From: Larkinella soli
Lineage (GTDB): Bacteria; Bacteroidota; Bacteroidia; Cytophagales; Spirosomataceae
DNA: 64,000 nucleotides
Reading direction: 5' to 3'
NCBI RefSeq assembly: GCF_003703975.1
Contig: NZ_QTJY01000015.1
Span: 62,001-126,000 of the forward strand
In this document: positions 52,330 through 61,126 of the stretch, piece after piece
How the letters are laid out: each line of letters opens with the position of its first letter
How positions within the stretch are numbered: position 1 is the first letter of the stretch
Program-made: the position numbers and the translations under genes
The notes under the pieces: generated by a model
The model's input: only the letters and a program-made list of their open reading frames with translations
Database searches by the model: none
Told to the model about the DNA's origin: nothing

Positions 52330-53274
52330 TTACTTCAGCGTAAAGGAGCGGGTCGAGCGGTTATAGGCCCCGAAGCAGCCCAGTCCCCCTTCGATGTTGG
52401 TGGGGATCAGGATCGGTTCGGCAAAGGGATTGCCTCCGGTTTGGTCCTGGCGAAATACCGCTTCGTGATACCGGTAGTAGTTTTCGTCCGTATGAAGCAG
52501 GTCAATTTCCAGTTCGGCGTTTTGGTAAACGGATAGAAACTGAGCCAGTGTAGTCTGGTTGTCGTTGTTTCCAATGTTGAATTTCCCTCGGGGTGAAGCC
52601 AGAGTCGTACCGTCGTTCCCGCGGTCGTCGATCAGATCCCGGGTTTCCCGATTCCGCCGGAAATCGATAAGGTTGCTTTGCCAGCGAATGGTCGTCGTAT
52701 CTCTTGGATTGATTGGTGCAGCCCGGTACTTGAAAATACCGCCGACCCGATAAAAGTTTTTCTCTCCTGACGGGTCCAGCCAGCGCAGCCGGACCAGAAA
52801 CTCCTTTCCGGAAAAACCATTCCGGAGGGTGAGGGCCGAATCCAGCACGATGTCGTCGGGAATGACGGGATGTGGTACCGTACACTTCGCCTGTACTTTT
52901 CTTCCATCGGCAATTCCGACATTCAGGGTGTAGGTTTTTCCGGCCTCGATGGGAAACTCCTTCGGGTCGACATAATAGTAAAACCCACCCGGCACGTTGC
53001 CCTCGCGGATTTTGAAGCGGACGGAACGGCTTCCTTCGGAAAGAGTGATCACCGCGTCTTTTCGGCGGGTATCATAGCTGACGTTTTCACCCAAAACCGG
53101 CCGGGAAAGCGCAACGTTAGCTACCAGAATCGTATCCTGCGGGGCAAGGAAACAGGTGACCACCAGCTTTTCGCTGCCGGCGTTCACCAGGTCCGGATCG
53201 ACTTCCTGTTTGAGGCTGTCGCAGGCCGTCAGCCATCCCGCCAGACCGAGCAATACAACAATATATCGTTTCAT
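52330..53274 (-). CDS. DUF4249 lipoprotein
   Basis: A 314-residue lipoprotein (lipobox WLTAC). The mature domain starts KLVVTCFLAPQDTILVANVALSRPV and continues with beta-rich sequence including GKTYTLNV and KCTVPHPVIPDDIV, typical of DUF4249. These proteins regularly follow a TonB receptor gene in Bacteroidota and are thought to act as its surface partner. Here it lies 7 bp after the receptor stop. Ligand unknown. Confidence 0.85.
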   Translation of the reverse strand: MKRYIVVLLGLAGWLTACDSLKQEVDPDLVNAGSEKLVVTCFLAPQDTILVANVALSRPVLGENVSYDTRRKDAVITLSEGSRSVRFKIREGNVPGGFYYYVDPKEFPIEAGKTYTLNVGIADGRKVQAKCTVPHPVIPDDIVLDSALTLRNGFSGKEFLVRLRWLDPSGEKNFYRVGGIFKYRAAPINPRDTTTIRWQSNLIDFRRNRETRDLIDDRGNDGTTLASPRGKFNIGNNDNQTTLAQFLSVYQNAELEIDLLHTDENYYRYHEAVFRQDQTGGNPFAEPILIPTNIEGGLGCFGAYNRSTRSFTLK

Positions 53275-53281
53275 AACCGGC

Positions 53282-55705
53282 TCAGAACTTGAAATTATAA
53301 CTTACCGACGGCACGACCGGAAACACCGAATACCGGTACAGCACGGTTTTCGTCGGCTGGCCCTGGCCCTGTTCCTTGGCATCCAGATCATAGAAGAACG
53401 GGTTACGCCGGTTGTAAAGGTTATATACGCTGAACTCCCAGGTCCGTTCGTGGTGCTTTTTCTTCTTGTGAAACTGAATGCTCAGGTCCATCCGGTGGTA
53501 AGGCTCGGCCCGGAAGGTATTCTTTTGGGAGCCGTATTCGTTCACCTCCTCCCCAAACGCGAGATAGGGAAGACTGCCTCCAAAATAAGGGTCTTTGATG
53601 GGAAGGTGCCGGTTGGCCTGATAACGGCCCGTCGGAACGGTCAGGGCCTGCCCGGTGCCGTATACCCAGGCGCCCGAGAGCGTAATCCGGGGGCTGAGTT
53701 CGTAGATGCCGACGATGGAAGCGTCGTGCCGCCGGTCGTAGCGCGGGTAGAACTTCTTCCCGAAGTTCAGTTCGGCAAACTGCCACTGCGTCCAGGAAAG
53801 CGTGTAACCGATCCAGCCCGAAAACCGCCCGACCTTCTTCTGAAGCAGCACCTCGGCGCCATATGACCAGCCTTTGCCGCTGGTTACGTTGTCTTCCCAG
53901 CGCACCTTGTCGGCCGAAGTGGGGTCGTTCACGAGCAGAAAGCTGGCTCCTTCGCGGTAGTTGATGATGTTTTTCATCGTTTTGTAGTAGCCCTCTACGG
54001 TCAGCGACAGCCCTTTTTCCGCAAAGTCCTTCGCTACCCCGACGGCCACCTGTTCGGACTGCTGCGGTTTGACGCGGTCGGTGGTCGGCACCCAAAGGTC
54101 GGTCGGCAGGCCGATGCCGGTATTGGACAGCAGGTGTACGTACTGGTTCATGAGGGCGTAGGAAGCCTTCAGCGAGAGGTTGGGCTTCAGCACAAAGGCC
54201 GCCGACAGCCGGGGTTCGGGCCGCAGGTAGTTCACCTGATCGTGCATGAAATGGCTTAGCCGGATGCCCCCGTTGATGCGCCAGCGGGCCGTGGGTCGCC
54301 AGATGTCCTCGGCATACAGGCCGGATTCCAGCACGTTGATCGCATCGACCTCCTGTTTGTACTGGTTGATGATCGTACTTTTCAGCACCACCGCGCTGGG
54401 CGTAAAGCGGTGCATCGTCGTCTGGGCCCCGAACCGGAGCGAATGCTGCGGAGACGGGTAGAAATCAAGATCGTATTTGAGGGAGTAATCGCGGATGCCG
54501 GAGTTGTACCGGAGCGAAAAGGCGTCGTCTCCCTCAAAGCTCTCCTCATCGGAGGAAATCTGAAATTTGTAATTGCTGAAAATGAGCGACGTATTGGCGA
54601 AGAGCTTATCCGAAAAAAGGTGGTTCCAGCGCAGCGTTCCGGTGGCGTTGCCCCAGTTCAGGCCGATGTTGACGCCTTCCTTCCGGTCGCGGGCGTAAAA
54701 GCGGTCCTGGCCGAAATACCCGCTGAGATACAGCTTGTTCTTCGGACCGAAGTCGTAATTCACCTTGGCGTTGAGATCATAAAAATAATACCCGGCAATG
54801 GTTTCCCCGCCCGACTGCTGTTTGATGATGGGCCGGGCTACGAAGTCGAGGTAGGTGCGCCGGGCCGATACCAGAAACGACGATTTGCCTTTCTGAATCG
54901 GCCCTTCGAGCGTCAGCCGCGAAGCGATCAGCCCGATGCCGCCCTCTCCGTGAAGCTGTTCCTTGTTTCCCTCCTTCATGTTCATCTCGATTACGGAGGA
55001 AAGCCGCCCGCCGTAGCGGGCCGGAAAACCGCCTTTGATCAGCTCGACGCTCTTGAGCGCATCGCCGTTGAACACCGAGAAAAAGCCGAACAGGTGGTTG
55101 GCGTTGTAGACCACGGCATCGTCCAGGATGATCAGATTCTGGTCGGGGCCGCCCCCGCGGACGTAGATGCCGGTGCTGCCCTCGGACCCTTTCTGGACGC
55201 CCGGCATCAGCTGCAGTACTTTCAACACGTCTTTCTCGCCCAGAAAAGCCGGTATTTTCTTGATCTGAGCCACCGGCACGTCGATGGCGCTCATCTGCGG
55301 ACTTTCGCTGACCTTCTCCTCGCCGGTCCGGCTGCCCGTGACGGTCACTTCCGAGAGGACGCGCCCGGGCGTCAGCAGCACGTTCAGTTCGGTGTTTTTC
55401 CGGAAGGCGACGGTTTGCTGCACCGGCTCGTAGCCGACAAAGGAAAAAACCAGCCGGAGGCTGTCCTGCGCCGGGAGGGTGAGCGAATAAAAACCGTAGG
55501 TGTTGGTGGTGGTTCCGGTGGAGGTGCCGGGCAGATACACACTGACGCCGATCAGGGCCTCGCGGCTGCCCCGTTCATGAACGTAGCCGCTGACCGTGAC
55601 CACGGATCGGGAAGCCTCCGGTCTTCGACCCGGAGCGGTCGGCTGGCCAAAGGCGGCCCCAGTCAGCAATAAACCAAGAGAAACGAGAAGGAAAGAATGC
55701 TTCAT
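53282..55705 (-). CDS. TonB-dependent receptor with carboxypeptidase-regulatory-like domain, partner of DUF4249
   Basis: An 807-residue outer-membrane receptor. Signal peptide (LLVSLGLLLTGAAFG), N-terminal extension (VSGYVHERGSREALIGVSVYLPG to FSFVGYEPVQQTV), plug domain with DVLKVLQLMPGVQKGSEGSTGIYVRGGGPDQNLIILDDA, then the barrel. The FGGxPARYGGRLSSV-like stretch and the downstream DUF4249 lipoprotein define a receptor/lipoprotein pair. Ligand not predictable. The frame opens at 55750; the ATG at 55705 begins the signal peptide. It is divergent from ndh. Confidence 0.85.
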   Translation of the reverse strand: MKHSFLLVSLGLLLTGAAFGQPTAPGRRPEASRSVVTVSGYVHERGSREALIGVSVYLPGTSTGTTTNTYGFYSLTLPAQDSLRLVFSFVGYEPVQQTVAFRKNTELNVLLTPGRVLSEVTVTGSRTGEEKVSESPQMSAIDVPVAQIKKIPAFLGEKDVLKVLQLMPGVQKGSEGSTGIYVRGGGPDQNLIILDDAVVYNANHLFGFFSVFNGDALKSVELIKGGFPARYGGRLSSVIEMNMKEGNKEQLHGEGGIGLIASRLTLEGPIQKGKSSFLVSARRTYLDFVARPIIKQQSGGETIAGYYFYDLNAKVNYDFGPKNKLYLSGYFGQDRFYARDRKEGVNIGLNWGNATGTLRWNHLFSDKLFANTSLIFSNYKFQISSDEESFEGDDAFSLRYNSGIRDYSLKYDLDFYPSPQHSLRFGAQTTMHRFTPSAVVLKSTIINQYKQEVDAINVLESGLYAEDIWRPTARWRINGGIRLSHFMHDQVNYLRPEPRLSAAFVLKPNLSLKASYALMNQYVHLLSNTGIGLPTDLWVPTTDRVKPQQSEQVAVGVAKDFAEKGLSLTVEGYYKTMKNIINYREGASFLLVNDPTSADKVRWEDNVTSGKGWSYGAEVLLQKKVGRFSGWIGYTLSWTQWQFAELNFGKKFYPRYDRRHDASIVGIYELSPRITLSGAWVYGTGQALTVPTGRYQANRHLPIKDPYFGGSLPYLAFGEEVNEYGSQKNTFRAEPYHRMDLSIQFHKKKKHHERTWEFSVYNLYNRRNPFFYDLDAKEQGQGQPTKTVLYRYSVFPVVPSVSYNFKF

Positions 55706-55911
55706 AAACGCGCAGGCCATTGGTAACGCGCAGGCCGGTGTGGTCCGCATGTATTACGAATAACAGACTCGGATTAGTATGCGGAAGTTGGAAAAGAGAG
55801 AATACTACTTCCCGCTTTCATTAACTTTTCCGGCAGGGAAAAAACAAATTTCAGCAAAATCATGTCATTGAAGGAAGAGACTGATCAAGACACGCTTGTC
55901 TTCATACTCCT

Positions 55912-57258
55912 ATGCTGAAATTTGATAAACTTTCGCTCAATATACCTGAAACGACCAAACCCCGGGTGGTGGTAATCGGAGGGGGATTTGGTGGTATCAA
56001 CCTGGTCAAGAAGTTGAAAAACAAAGGTTTTCAGATCGTGATGTTCGATAAGCAGAACTATCACGGGTTCTGGCCGCTGCTGTATCAGGTCGCCACGGCC
56101 GGGCTGGAACCGGACGCCATTGCCGAGCCGCTCCGCAAGCTGTTCGATGAGGATTATGACGACTTCCATTTCCGGCTCGTTCGGGTAACGGGCGTGGATC
56201 CCGCCCGGAAAGTGGTTACGACGCTGATCGGTGAACTGCACTACGACTATCTGGTCATCAGCACCGGCACCAAGGCCAACTTTTTCGGCAATGAGCAGGT
56301 GCAGAAATTTTCCTTTCCGCTGAAAACCATCCCGGAAGCGCTCAACCTGCGCAGCCAGCTGCTCCAGTCGTTCGAGCAGGCCAGCATCACCCGCGACCCC
56401 GTCGCACAGGAGAGCCTGCTGAATTTCGTTATCGTCGGGGGCGGGCCGACGGGCGTCGAGGTGGCGGGTTCCATCGCCGAGATGCGGAAACACGTCCTGC
56501 CGGGGGATTACCCGGGCCTGGATTTCAGCCGGATGAAGATCTACCTTATCGAAGGGCTCGACCGCGTGCTGCCCCCGATGTCGCCCGAGGCCAGTAAAAA
56601 AACGCACGAATACCTCGAAAAAATGGGGATTCTGATCCGGCTCAACACCCTGGTCGAGAACTACGACGGCGAAACCGTGACGCTGAAAGGCGGGGAGCAG
56701 ATCCGTACGCAGACGGTGATCTGGGCCGCCGGCGTAACCGGCGCACTCATCGACGGCCTGCCGAAAGAGGTAGTCGCCCGCGGGGGCAGGCTCCTGGTCG
56801 ACCGGTATAACCAGGTCGAGGGTTTCCCCGGCCTTTTCGCCATCGGTGACATCGCGCTGATGAAAACCGACAAATACCCGAACGGGCACCCCGGTCTCGC
56901 CCAGCCGGCCATCCAGCAGGGCCAGCACCTGGCGAAAAACCTCGTCCGGATGGTTCGCAACGAAAAGCCGGAGGAGTTCGAGTATTTCGACAAAGGCTCT
57001 CTGGCCATCATCGGCCGCAGCCGCGCCGTGGCCGACCTGCCCGGCAACGTCCACATGGGCGGTTTTCTCGCCTGGGTCACCTGGCTTTTCGTCCATATTT
57101 ACTACCTCGTCGGCTTCCGGAGCAAACTCATCGTCCTGAGCAACTGGGCCTACCGACTTTTTACCTACGAACGCGGAACCCGTCTGATTATCCGGCCTTT
57201 CGTGCGGAAAGACGATAAAGAGGCTCAGGAGTTTGTAATGAAGAACGAATTAGGTTAA
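55912..57258 (+). CDS. ndh: type II NADH dehydrogenase (NDH-2)
   Basis: A 448-residue flavoprotein passing electrons from NADH to quinone without pumping protons. FAD-binding motif VVVIGGGFGGINLVKKL, quinone-site region YHGFWPLLYQVATAGL, the NADH-binding motif VIVGGGPTGVEVAG, and AIGDIALM for FAD. A C-terminal amphipathic/hydrophobic stretch (LAWVTWLFVHIYYLVGF) serves as membrane anchor. A small hairpin AAGACA-CGCT-TGTCTT lies at 55887-55902, just before the start. The S46 peptidase starts 38 bp downstream. Confidence 0.92.
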   Translation: MLKFDKLSLNIPETTKPRVVVIGGGFGGINLVKKLKNKGFQIVMFDKQNYHGFWPLLYQVATAGLEPDAIAEPLRKLFDEDYDDFHFRLVRVTGVDPARKVVTTLIGELHYDYLVISTGTKANFFGNEQVQKFSFPLKTIPEALNLRSQLLQSFEQASITRDPVAQESLLNFVIVGGGPTGVEVAGSIAEMRKHVLPGDYPGLDFSRMKIYLIEGLDRVLPPMSPEASKKTHEYLEKMGILIRLNTLVENYDGETVTLKGGEQIRTQTVIWAAGVTGALIDGLPKEVVARGGRLLVDRYNQVEGFPGLFAIGDIALMKTDKYPNGHPGLAQPAIQQGQHLAKNLVRMVRNEKPEEFEYFDKGSLAIIGRSRAVADLPGNVHMGGFLAWVTWLFVHIYYLVGFRSKLIVLSNWAYRLFTYERGTRLIIRPFVRKDDKEAQEFVMKNELG

Positions 57259-57296
57259 TCTTGAACCACAGACCCTGTTCAAGACCTATTACTGGT

Positions 57297-59501
57297 ATGA
57301 TAAAACTGACCTTCCGGCCCTTCCTGACCACCCTCCTGCTGGGAGCCTGGCTGGTGGCGCCTGCCCAGCCTCCGCAGGCCGCCTTCAATCCCGACACCGT
57401 CAAAGCCGGCCCATTCGATATGGGCAAGATGTGGACGTTCGACACGCCCCCGAAAGACTATTTTCAGAAAACTTACGGCTTTACCCCCGACGACAAGTGG
57501 TTCGAGGAGGTCCGGCTGGCGTCACTGCGTTTCGCCGATTACTGCTCGGCCTCTTTCGTGTCGGCCGACGGGCTGGTCATGACCAACCACCACTGCGCCC
57601 GCGAGTCGGGAACGGGGGTGCAGCGGAGAGGCGAAAACCTGAACGACAACGGCTTTTTTGCCAAAACGCCGGCGGAAGAACGGAAAGTGCCTAATCTCTA
57701 TGTGGATCAGCTGCTGAAGCTGGAGGACATCACCAAACGGGTGCAGACGGCCATGGCCGCCGGGAAATCCGAAGCCGAACAGCTTCAGCTCCGGGAACGG
57801 GAATTTGCCGCCATCAAGCAGGAGTATCAGTCCCGGCAGGGCTGGCAGGGGCTTGAACTGCAAACCGTTACGTTTTACAACGGCGGGCGGTATTCGCTGT
57901 ACGGCTTCAAGCGGTATAACGATGTCCGGCTGGTGTTCATGCCTGAACTGCAACTGGGCTTCTTCGGGGGCGATCCCGACAACTTCACCTATCCGCGCTA
58001 CGTGCTCGACTGCTCGTTCTTCCGGGTATACGACAACGGCAAGCCGCTGAAAACGACCCACTTCTTCAAGTTCAATCCGAACGGTATCCGGGAAAACGAG
58101 CCGGTATTCGTAACCGGTAATCCGGGCAGCACCGAGCGCCTGAAAACCGTCGCCGAACTGGAATACGACCGCGATCTCCGGATTCCCTACATCCTCCAGC
58201 TGCTGAAGAACCGTTCCAGCGCCCTCCAGGCCTACAACGCCACGGCAAAGAGCGACAGCATCACGAACGAAATCTTCAGCTTCGAAAACAGTATCAAGGC
58301 CTACGGCGGCCAGCTCGAAGGGCTCCAGGACCCGTATCTGCTCGCCCGGAAAGCCACGTTCGAAAACCAGTTCAAGGCCGATGCCCAGCGGCTGGAAGCC
58401 GGGCGGGGCGGCTCACGCGTCAGCACCGGTTCGGGCAACGGGTCCGGCTCGGCCACGAACACCAACGGAGCCGGCACCCCCAGCCCGGACAACCTCGCTT
58501 CGAAGATCGACATCAACCTGAAACTCTGGGAAAACATCGCTTCCAATGTGAGTGACCTCCGTAAGGTGTATAAGGACAATAATTATTTCAGCCCCAGCGG
58601 ACTGGTCCGGGGCGACCTGCTGACCTTCGCGCATCTGCTGGTAACCTATGCGGCTGCCGCCCGCCAGAACCCGGCGCGGGCCGAGCAGATCAAAGGGATG
58701 CTCCAGACGCCGAAACTGACCGACCGCAAGCTGGAAGAAGCCTATCTGGCGGCTCACCTCGGCGAAGCGCAGACGGGCCTGGGCAGCGACGACCCCTACG
58801 TCAAAGCCGCCCTGAACGGAAAACCGCCCAAAGAAGCGGCCGCCTACCTGGTAAGCAATACTAAACTGACCGACCAGGGCTTCATCAACGACCTGATCAC
58901 CAAAGGCCCGGCGGCCATCAGCGCCGATAATGACCCGCTGCTGGCGCTGGCCCGGATTTCGGTGCCGCGTTATCAGCAGGCTTCGGCCACCGTGAAGGAG
59001 GTCAATGCCCGGCAGGCCGTGCTGCGGAGCAACCTGGGCCGCCTGCTGTATGAAGTCTACGGGACCAGCATTCCGCCCGATGCCACCTTCTCGCTGCGCA
59101 TCAACGACGGCATCGTGAAAGGGTATCCCTATAACGGCACCATCGCCCCGTATCAGACCACGTTTGCCGGGTTGTATGACCGGTATTACTCCTTCAACGG
59201 CAAGGATCCTTGGGCGCTGCCGAAACGCTGGCTGACGCCCCCGCCGGCCCTGCTCCGCCAGCCGATGTGCTTCGTTTCGACCAACGACATCATCGGCGGC
59301 AATTCGGGCAGCCCGATCATCAACCGCAACCGCGAGGCCGTGGGGCTGGTGTTCGACGGCAATATGGAAAGTCTGCCCGGCAGCTTCATCTTCGTGCCGG
59401 ACCGCAACCGGGCCATCTCCGTCAATACCGGAGCCATCGTAGCCGCCATGCGGTATATCTACAAGGCCGACCGGCTGGTGAAAGAACTGGTCGGGATGTA
59501 A
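57297..59501 (+). CDS. S46 family dipeptidyl-peptidase, DPP7-like
   Basis: A 734-residue periplasmic serine peptidase. Signal peptide (FLTTLLLGAWLVAPAQP); N-terminal signature MWTFDTPP; catalytic His in MTNHHCARES (near residue 95); Asp near the FPEDFTYPRY-like segment GDPDNFTYPRY; catalytic Ser in IIGGNSGSPI. The residue 18 positions after that Ser is Gly (LVFDGN), as in DPP7, whereas acid-specific DPP11 has Arg, so it probably releases dipeptides with hydrophobic P1 residues. Frame opens at 57261; the ATG at 57297 begins the signal peptide. Ends at an attenuator-like hairpin. Confidence 0.92.
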   Translation: MIKLTFRPFLTTLLLGAWLVAPAQPPQAAFNPDTVKAGPFDMGKMWTFDTPPKDYFQKTYGFTPDDKWFEEVRLASLRFADYCSASFVSADGLVMTNHHCARESGTGVQRRGENLNDNGFFAKTPAEERKVPNLYVDQLLKLEDITKRVQTAMAAGKSEAEQLQLREREFAAIKQEYQSRQGWQGLELQTVTFYNGGRYSLYGFKRYNDVRLVFMPELQLGFFGGDPDNFTYPRYVLDCSFFRVYDNGKPLKTTHFFKFNPNGIRENEPVFVTGNPGSTERLKTVAELEYDRDLRIPYILQLLKNRSSALQAYNATAKSDSITNEIFSFENSIKAYGGQLEGLQDPYLLARKATFENQFKADAQRLEAGRGGSRVSTGSGNGSGSATNTNGAGTPSPDNLASKIDINLKLWENIASNVSDLRKVYKDNNYFSPSGLVRGDLLTFAHLLVTYAAAARQNPARAEQIKGMLQTPKLTDRKLEEAYLAAHLGEAQTGLGSDDPYVKAALNGKPPKEAAAYLVSNTKLTDQGFINDLITKGPAAISADNDPLLALARISVPRYQQASATVKEVNARQAVLRSNLGRLLYEVYGTSIPPDATFSLRINDGIVKGYPYNGTIAPYQTTFAGLYDRYYSFNGKDPWALPKRWLTPPPALLRQPMCFVSTNDIIGGNSGSPIINRNREAVGLVFDGNMESLPGSFIFVPDRNRAISVNTGAIVAAMRYIYKADRLVKELVGM

Positions 59502-59529
59502 AACCGCTGCCGGCCGTGACGGCGTATAT

Positions 59530-59580
59530 ATCGCAGAATCCGTATCTTGCAGGAGGTACACGATTCTGCGATTCTTTTTT
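59530..59580 (+). terminator. terminator/attenuator immediately before the cytochrome b gene
   Basis: Perfect 11-bp stem ATCGCAGAATC (59530-59540) / GATTCTGCGAT (59562-59572), then TCTTTTTT. The T-run ends 5 bp before the next ATG. The 21-nt loop holds AGGAGGT (59551-59557), a full anti-SD match, with no start codon at the usual distance after it. Confidence 0.8.
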
Positions 59581-59584
59581 CGGA

Positions 59585-60277
59585 ATGAAGAAACTCGTCT
59601 ACAAACACCCGCCGGCGATCCGCTGGTTTCACTGGATCAACGTCCCGATCCTGTTCGTCATGATCTGGAGCGGTACGCTGATCTACTGGGCCTACGACCC
59701 CTATAAAATCCAGATCGGGGATACCGTGCTGATCCAGTTTTTCCCGGATTCGTTCTACCAGTTTTTCAGGCTGCGTCGCCGGCTGGCCGAGGGCATGGCC
59801 TGGCATTTCGTGTTCATGTGGCTGTTCATGCTCAACGGCCTGCTGTATGTACTGTACACGCTCATTTTCGGCGAATGGCGGTATCTGGTTCCGAACCGGC
59901 ACTCGTTCCGGGAAGCCTGGCAGGTCACGCTGCACGACCTCGGCCTGCGGAAAACCGCCCCCCCGCAGGTCAAGTACAACGGCGCTCAGCGCATTGCCTA
60001 CTCTGCCGTCATCCTGATGGGATTCGGTTCGCTGCTGACCGGCCTCGCCATCTACAAACCGACGCAATTTGCCGGTCTGACCGGCCTGCTCGGGGGGTAT
60101 GAAACTGCCCGTCTCGAACATTTCATTCTGACCGTCGGGTACGTCCTGTTCTTCTTTGTCCACATCGCCCAGGTAATTCGCGCCGGCTGGAACAACTTCC
60201 GGGGCATGGTGGCCGGATTTGAAGTGCAGGAAGACCGTTCCGTCGTTTCCCCTCAACCCGCCGACCCGCAGCCATGA
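59585..60277 (+). CDS. membrane cytochrome b subunit
   Basis: A 230-residue protein with about four transmembrane helices and helix-borne His pairs: RWFHWINVPILFVMIWSG and WHFVFMWLFMLNG early on, and EHFILTVGYVLFFFVHIAQV later, as expected for a di-haem cytochrome b of the formate dehydrogenase/thiosulfate reductase gamma type. It overlaps the molybdoenzyme gene by four bases (ATGA), so it probably passes quinol electrons to that enzyme. The start is ATG 59585; the longer frame from 59210 is an extension through the preceding gene and hairpin. Confidence 0.85.
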   Translation: MKKLVYKHPPAIRWFHWINVPILFVMIWSGTLIYWAYDPYKIQIGDTVLIQFFPDSFYQFFRLRRRLAEGMAWHFVFMWLFMLNGLLYVLYTLIFGEWRYLVPNRHSFREAWQVTLHDLGLRKTAPPQVKYNGAQRIAYSAVILMGFGSLLTGLAIYKPTQFAGLTGLLGGYETARLEHFILTVGYVLFFFVHIAQVIRAGWNNFRGMVAGFEVQEDRSVVSPQPADPQP

Positions 60278-61080
60278 CGCCCGAAGAAAACACCGGAGAG
60301 CGGCTTCCCGAAAGAAAGACGCATCGCGAAGAACTGACGACCGACCAGCAGATCCGGCGCCGGACTCTGAAGGCGTTTGCCTGGTTCGGGCTGGCGGCCC
60401 TGGTTCCGGCCGGAATCTGGAAATGGATCACGACCCGGCCGCGGGCAGGCGGGATTCCGGCTCCGTTCCGGAAAGCGCTTCAGGCCAACGAGGCCGTAGC
60501 CGGGAGTTATTTCAGCCCGACCCACCTGGCTCCAACCTTTCCGAAGGAAAGAGCGGCCCGGAAGGTCCGGGTCAACGGATGGGACGGTTTAAAGACCGCC
60601 CTGGACCCGGAGGCCTGGCGGCTCCAGGTCGAACAGCCGGGCAAACCGGCCCTGCAACTGACGCTCGACGACCTGAAAACCCTTCCTAAACAGGAGATTA
60701 TCTTTCAGTTCAAGTGCATTGAAGGCTGGAGCCAGATCCAGCACTGGGGTGGGGTGCGGTTCGCGGATTTTGTCGAAAAATACGACCTGGGCCGTCGGCC
60801 CGGTTCCGGCGAACGGTTCGGTTATGTCGGCATGAAAACACCGGACGGCGGCTATTATGTGGGCATTGATATGCCCAGCGCCCTGCACCCGCAGACGCTG
60901 CTGGCCTATGAGATGAACGGCGAGCCGCTGACCGTTCCGCACGGCGCCCCGCTGCGGCTGATCATTCCGGTCAAATACGGCGTCAAGAACCTCAAGCGCA
61001 TCGGCCATATCTGGTTCAGCGACGACCGCCCCCGGGATTTCTGGGCCGAACGCGGCTACGATTATCACGTCGGTTTATAA
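60274..61080 (+). CDS. YedY/MsrP-like molybdopterin oxidoreductase
   Basis: A 268-residue sulfite-oxidase-fold protein. An N-terminal twin-arginine-like segment (RRRTLKAFAWFGLAALVPAG) would export or anchor it with its cofactor. The molybdenum ligand Cys lies in FQFKCIEGWSQIQHWGG; cofactor-pocket residues follow in YYVGIDMPSALHPQTLLAYEMNGEPL and KYGVKNLKRIGHIWF. In MsrP the reaction is reduction of methionine sulfoxide in periplasmic proteins; substrate here is not certain. It is coupled to the cytochrome b gene and lacks the usual MsrQ-type partner. Confidence 0.85.
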   Translation: MTPEENTGERLPERKTHREELTTDQQIRRRTLKAFAWFGLAALVPAGIWKWITTRPRAGGIPAPFRKALQANEAVAGSYFSPTHLAPTFPKERAARKVRVNGWDGLKTALDPEAWRLQVEQPGKPALQLTLDDLKTLPKQEIIFQFKCIEGWSQIQHWGGVRFADFVEKYDLGRRPGSGERFGYVGMKTPDGGYYVGIDMPSALHPQTLLAYEMNGEPLTVPHGAPLRLIIPVKYGVKNLKRIGHIWFSDDRPRDFWAERGYDYHVGL

Positions 61081-61126
61081 AAAGGATTCGTTATCTTCGA
61101 AGTGGATTGATCGAATCAACAACTTC

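Noticed and set aside
54410-55672. 420-codon plus-strand frame opposite the TonB receptor
   Set aside because: Antisense shadow; no start context and no family resemblance.
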